This document shows, in pieces, positions 61,778 to 64,000 of a stretch of 64,000 nucleotides of DNA. The translations under genes were made by a program, and so were the position numbers. A model generated the notes under the pieces. That model saw nothing but the letters and a program-made list of their open reading frames with translations, did no database searches and had not been told where the DNA came from. This stretch comes from Paramecium sonneborni. Lineage: Eukaryota > Ciliophora > Oligohymenophorea > Peniculida > Parameciidae. The stretch covers positions 299,061 through 363,060 of the forward strand of contig CAJJDN010000048.1 of assembly GCA_905182985.1 (NCBI GenBank), read 5' to 3'. Position 1 is the first letter of the stretch. Every line of letters starts with the position of its first letter.

Positions 61778-64000
61778 TCATTCTTGAAATTATTCATGAT
61801 TTTTATTTTAAGCTCTGTCAACTTTGGCAGAGTTAAGTGATAAGATTTTCTCTTCTTTTTAAGGAGAAGGAGGAAGAGCTTTAGGATCATAAGGCCATTT
61901 TTCAATGATTTCTTAAGGATTATCCAAGTAGCTACCTTAGCCGAACAAGAGTTTGAATCCATAGAATTTACCCTAGAATATATATAAAAGAAAATACATA
62001 GAATAAAGGATGAGACTAATCTTTAATTAGATTGAGATAGAAGGAATTAGGAATGGCATGTTTGACTGCCATAATTTATTCATCAGATCCTTTGATTGAT
62101 AAAATATATGCTCTAGCTTTACCAGGAGTGTAAGCAAAATAGACAAATGTCCATTAATAAGGAATGAGTGTGAAAGTATGTGTAACAGGTTCAAAAGTAG
62201 GATCTTTAAGAGTATATGTACTGGCAATAATTTCATCAGTTTTAGTAAATAAAGCAAGAGTTCTATCTCCGATATATCTTTCATCAGATCCTTCATTATT
62301 TGTAGATAATCTTACAAGACCTCTATATTAATCAGTTAAATCAGGAGTAAGAACAGCATTTTACATCCAAAATCCATATGAATATTCAAGTAAACCTTGT
62401 TTATCAAGAAAAGAGTATTAAAATTTATCTTTTTTATCATTTATATTATCTTAGATTGTAGTATCAATCATTTAAACAGGCCATTTAAAATCTTCAGAAT
62501 CAAGTAATTAAACAGGTAATTTGCGATGTAATTTAAGTACCATATCTACAACTTTTTAGCTTTCACTAATAAATGATCCTTGACCAAGGAAGATTCTCGG
62601 ATCAAATAACCATCCATGAAATCCTTAGAATCCAAATTCTTTAGCTCCTAAAACAAATTTAGCATATCCAGTTAATGCTCTATGTTATACTTAGAGTTCA
62701 ATATGTTATGCTTTAGATTATTCTCTAAATAAAACCATTCCATAAAATTATCCAGTTTTATAAGCAGCATAAACATATGTCCAAACACCTTCTAATTCAG
62801 TATATGGTAATTTTGCATCTAGAGCATTTGATGGTTTAATAACATCATATGTACTGAATTCATAATTACCAAGAGTAAGAAATGCTGTTAAAACTCTATC
62901 TCCTAACTCACTTTTATCTTAATCTTCTTTATTAGATGAAAATCTAAAAATATTATGTCTATCCTATCTTTCTATAAGAGTTGTTGGGAATGAAATTAAC
63001 CATCTTGTCCACACTCCAATTGAATATTCATCAACAGATTCAACTTCAGTAGTGAATATTTAAATAATTGGTTTTTCTGTTTAGACAACTGTTTCTTCTT
63101 TATAAAACCACATATATTTTTAATTTGTTGCTAAAGCTCTATAATTAGGCAAAGCATCTTCATAACCTCTCTTTTAAATGCTAATAAATGCCCCTGATCC
63201 ATATTAAGCAACCCATTTTTATAGATCTCCTTAGAATCTTTTAGAGAAAGGATCTTTTGCTATATAAATTCCGGTATAATGTGGTACATAATGTTAAACT
63301 CCCTTAAAAATAAGTGGTTTATCTTCATCGAATAAATGCAATAATGCATGTACTTCTTAAATATCTTCATTATAACCCATATAAATATAAATCCAAGCTT
63401 TTCTATTATGACCAAGATCTACCTTTTCTTCTAAGAATTTAGCTTCATTCCAATCTTTCAATCCATTTAATGTATAAGTTGACAACTTCAAAGAATCTAC
63501 ACATACTGATACATGTAGAGTTCTATCTCCTTATGTTCTTTTATCATTTAAGTGTTCTTTATCATTATTAGTTACTCTTAATAATATCTAACAATCATTT
63601 GCATTCAATCCTGTTACTTCTGCTATTTTAAACCATCCACTCACTGAATATTCACCAACAGTTGACCAAGTATCGCCTCTCAATTCTGTACCTCCTCCTT
63701 CATCTGTCACTGTTTCTAATTTACCTATTAAATCTTATTATCCATGTTTCTCTTTATGAATATATTCTACACTCAATTACTATTCTAAAGCAAATGAATT
63801 CTCAATAGTCTTTTTTACTTCCTCTATCAATCCATAAAATGAACCAACCCCAAAATTTACTGCCAATTTACTCATCAATCCTTAAAACCCAGGAATCTCT
63901 GCTTCACCTCCTATATGCAAAATTACAAAGTCTCCCAAAGGTTTATGTAACAAATCTTAATTCTTAATTTACTAGATATCTTTTCCATCATATACAAAAT
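61778..64000 (-). CDS. protein with tandem concanavalin/LamG-like domains (5' end outside window)
   Basis: C-terminal at least 730 residues of a larger gene whose start lies beyond 64000; one intron seen at 61973-61997. Three complete repeats of about 208 residues plus the end of a fourth are visible. Each has an EYS.G.W strand, a VRVTNN/FRFSSN/VRLSTN segment, (L)GDR(T/V)L, a W.(Y/F)V(Y)..Y.(G) strand and F.LGQGS or GVGSF near its end. This layout resembles the jelly-roll of LamG/concanavalin-A-like lectins, though individual families cannot be fixed by eye. Repeat spacing in DNA is about 625 nt (GDR sites near 62270, 62900 and 63525). The C-terminus is a short P/K/E-rich tail ending EQFQE. 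No membrane segment is seen in this part. Similar multi-lectin proteins in ciliates may be secreted or surface-bound; localisation here is unknown. Confidence 0.7.

Overview
The window looks like ciliate macronuclear DNA, almost certainly Paramecium (P. tetraurelia or a close relative). It is very AT-rich. TAA and TAG are read as glutamine and TGA is the only stop. Genes are packed tightly and cut by tiny introns (about 20-32 nt, mostly GTA...TAG). A trichocyst matrix protein gene supports the genus. All coding calls use the ciliate code; intron positions were chosen by eye so that conserved motifs join, and gene lengths minus introns then divide by 3. No rRNA, tRNA, CRISPR or transposon was recognised.

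Layout. 0-8.5 kb: PKA-like kinase (+), then on the minus strand a trichocyst matrix protein, a secreted alpha-amylase and an 804-aa coiled-coil protein. 8.5-11 kb: gene-poor. 11-16 kb: two small unknown genes, a possible membrane protein, a LysM-domain protein and a heat-shock-factor-type transcription factor. 16-21 kb: a Q-rich protein, a coiled-coil polyQ protein, a B-box protein and a small divergent gene. 22.4-23.9 kb: a small-conductance-type K+ channel. 25.9-40.6 kb: one giant minus-strand gene of about 4,850 codons, with an RCC1-like N-terminus followed by about 44 units of roughly 80 residues that alternate in type. 41.2-44.8 kb: an apparent fusion of a NAK-type pseudokinase, an ANTH/ENTH-like domain and a TKL kinase. 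45-47.4 kb: another kinase and a Q/P-rich protein. 50-56 kb: a PH-ORD oxysterol-binding protein, tubulin cofactor C-like protein, cytochrome P450 and a small unknown gene. 56-61.7 kb: a RING/B-box/LRR-like protein, a coiled-coil protein, tRNA dimethylallyltransferase and a malectin-like membrane protein. 61.8 kb to the end: the C-terminal part of a protein with tandem lectin-like domains.

The assembly has three flaws that matter. At each N run (3272-3306, 25804, 49478) the sequence before the gap is repeated after it for 1.1-1.3 kb with no difference I could see. These look like unmerged overlapping contig ends rather than biological duplications, and they create false partial copies of the trichocyst, amylase, giant-repeat and oxysterol-binding genes.

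The genes do not form operons. They are independent eukaryotic housekeeping, signalling and secretory genes. The observations most worth following are the giant alternating-repeat protein, the pseudokinase-ANTH-kinase fusion, and two neighbouring gene pairs separated only by an in-frame TGA plus 6 or 18 nt.
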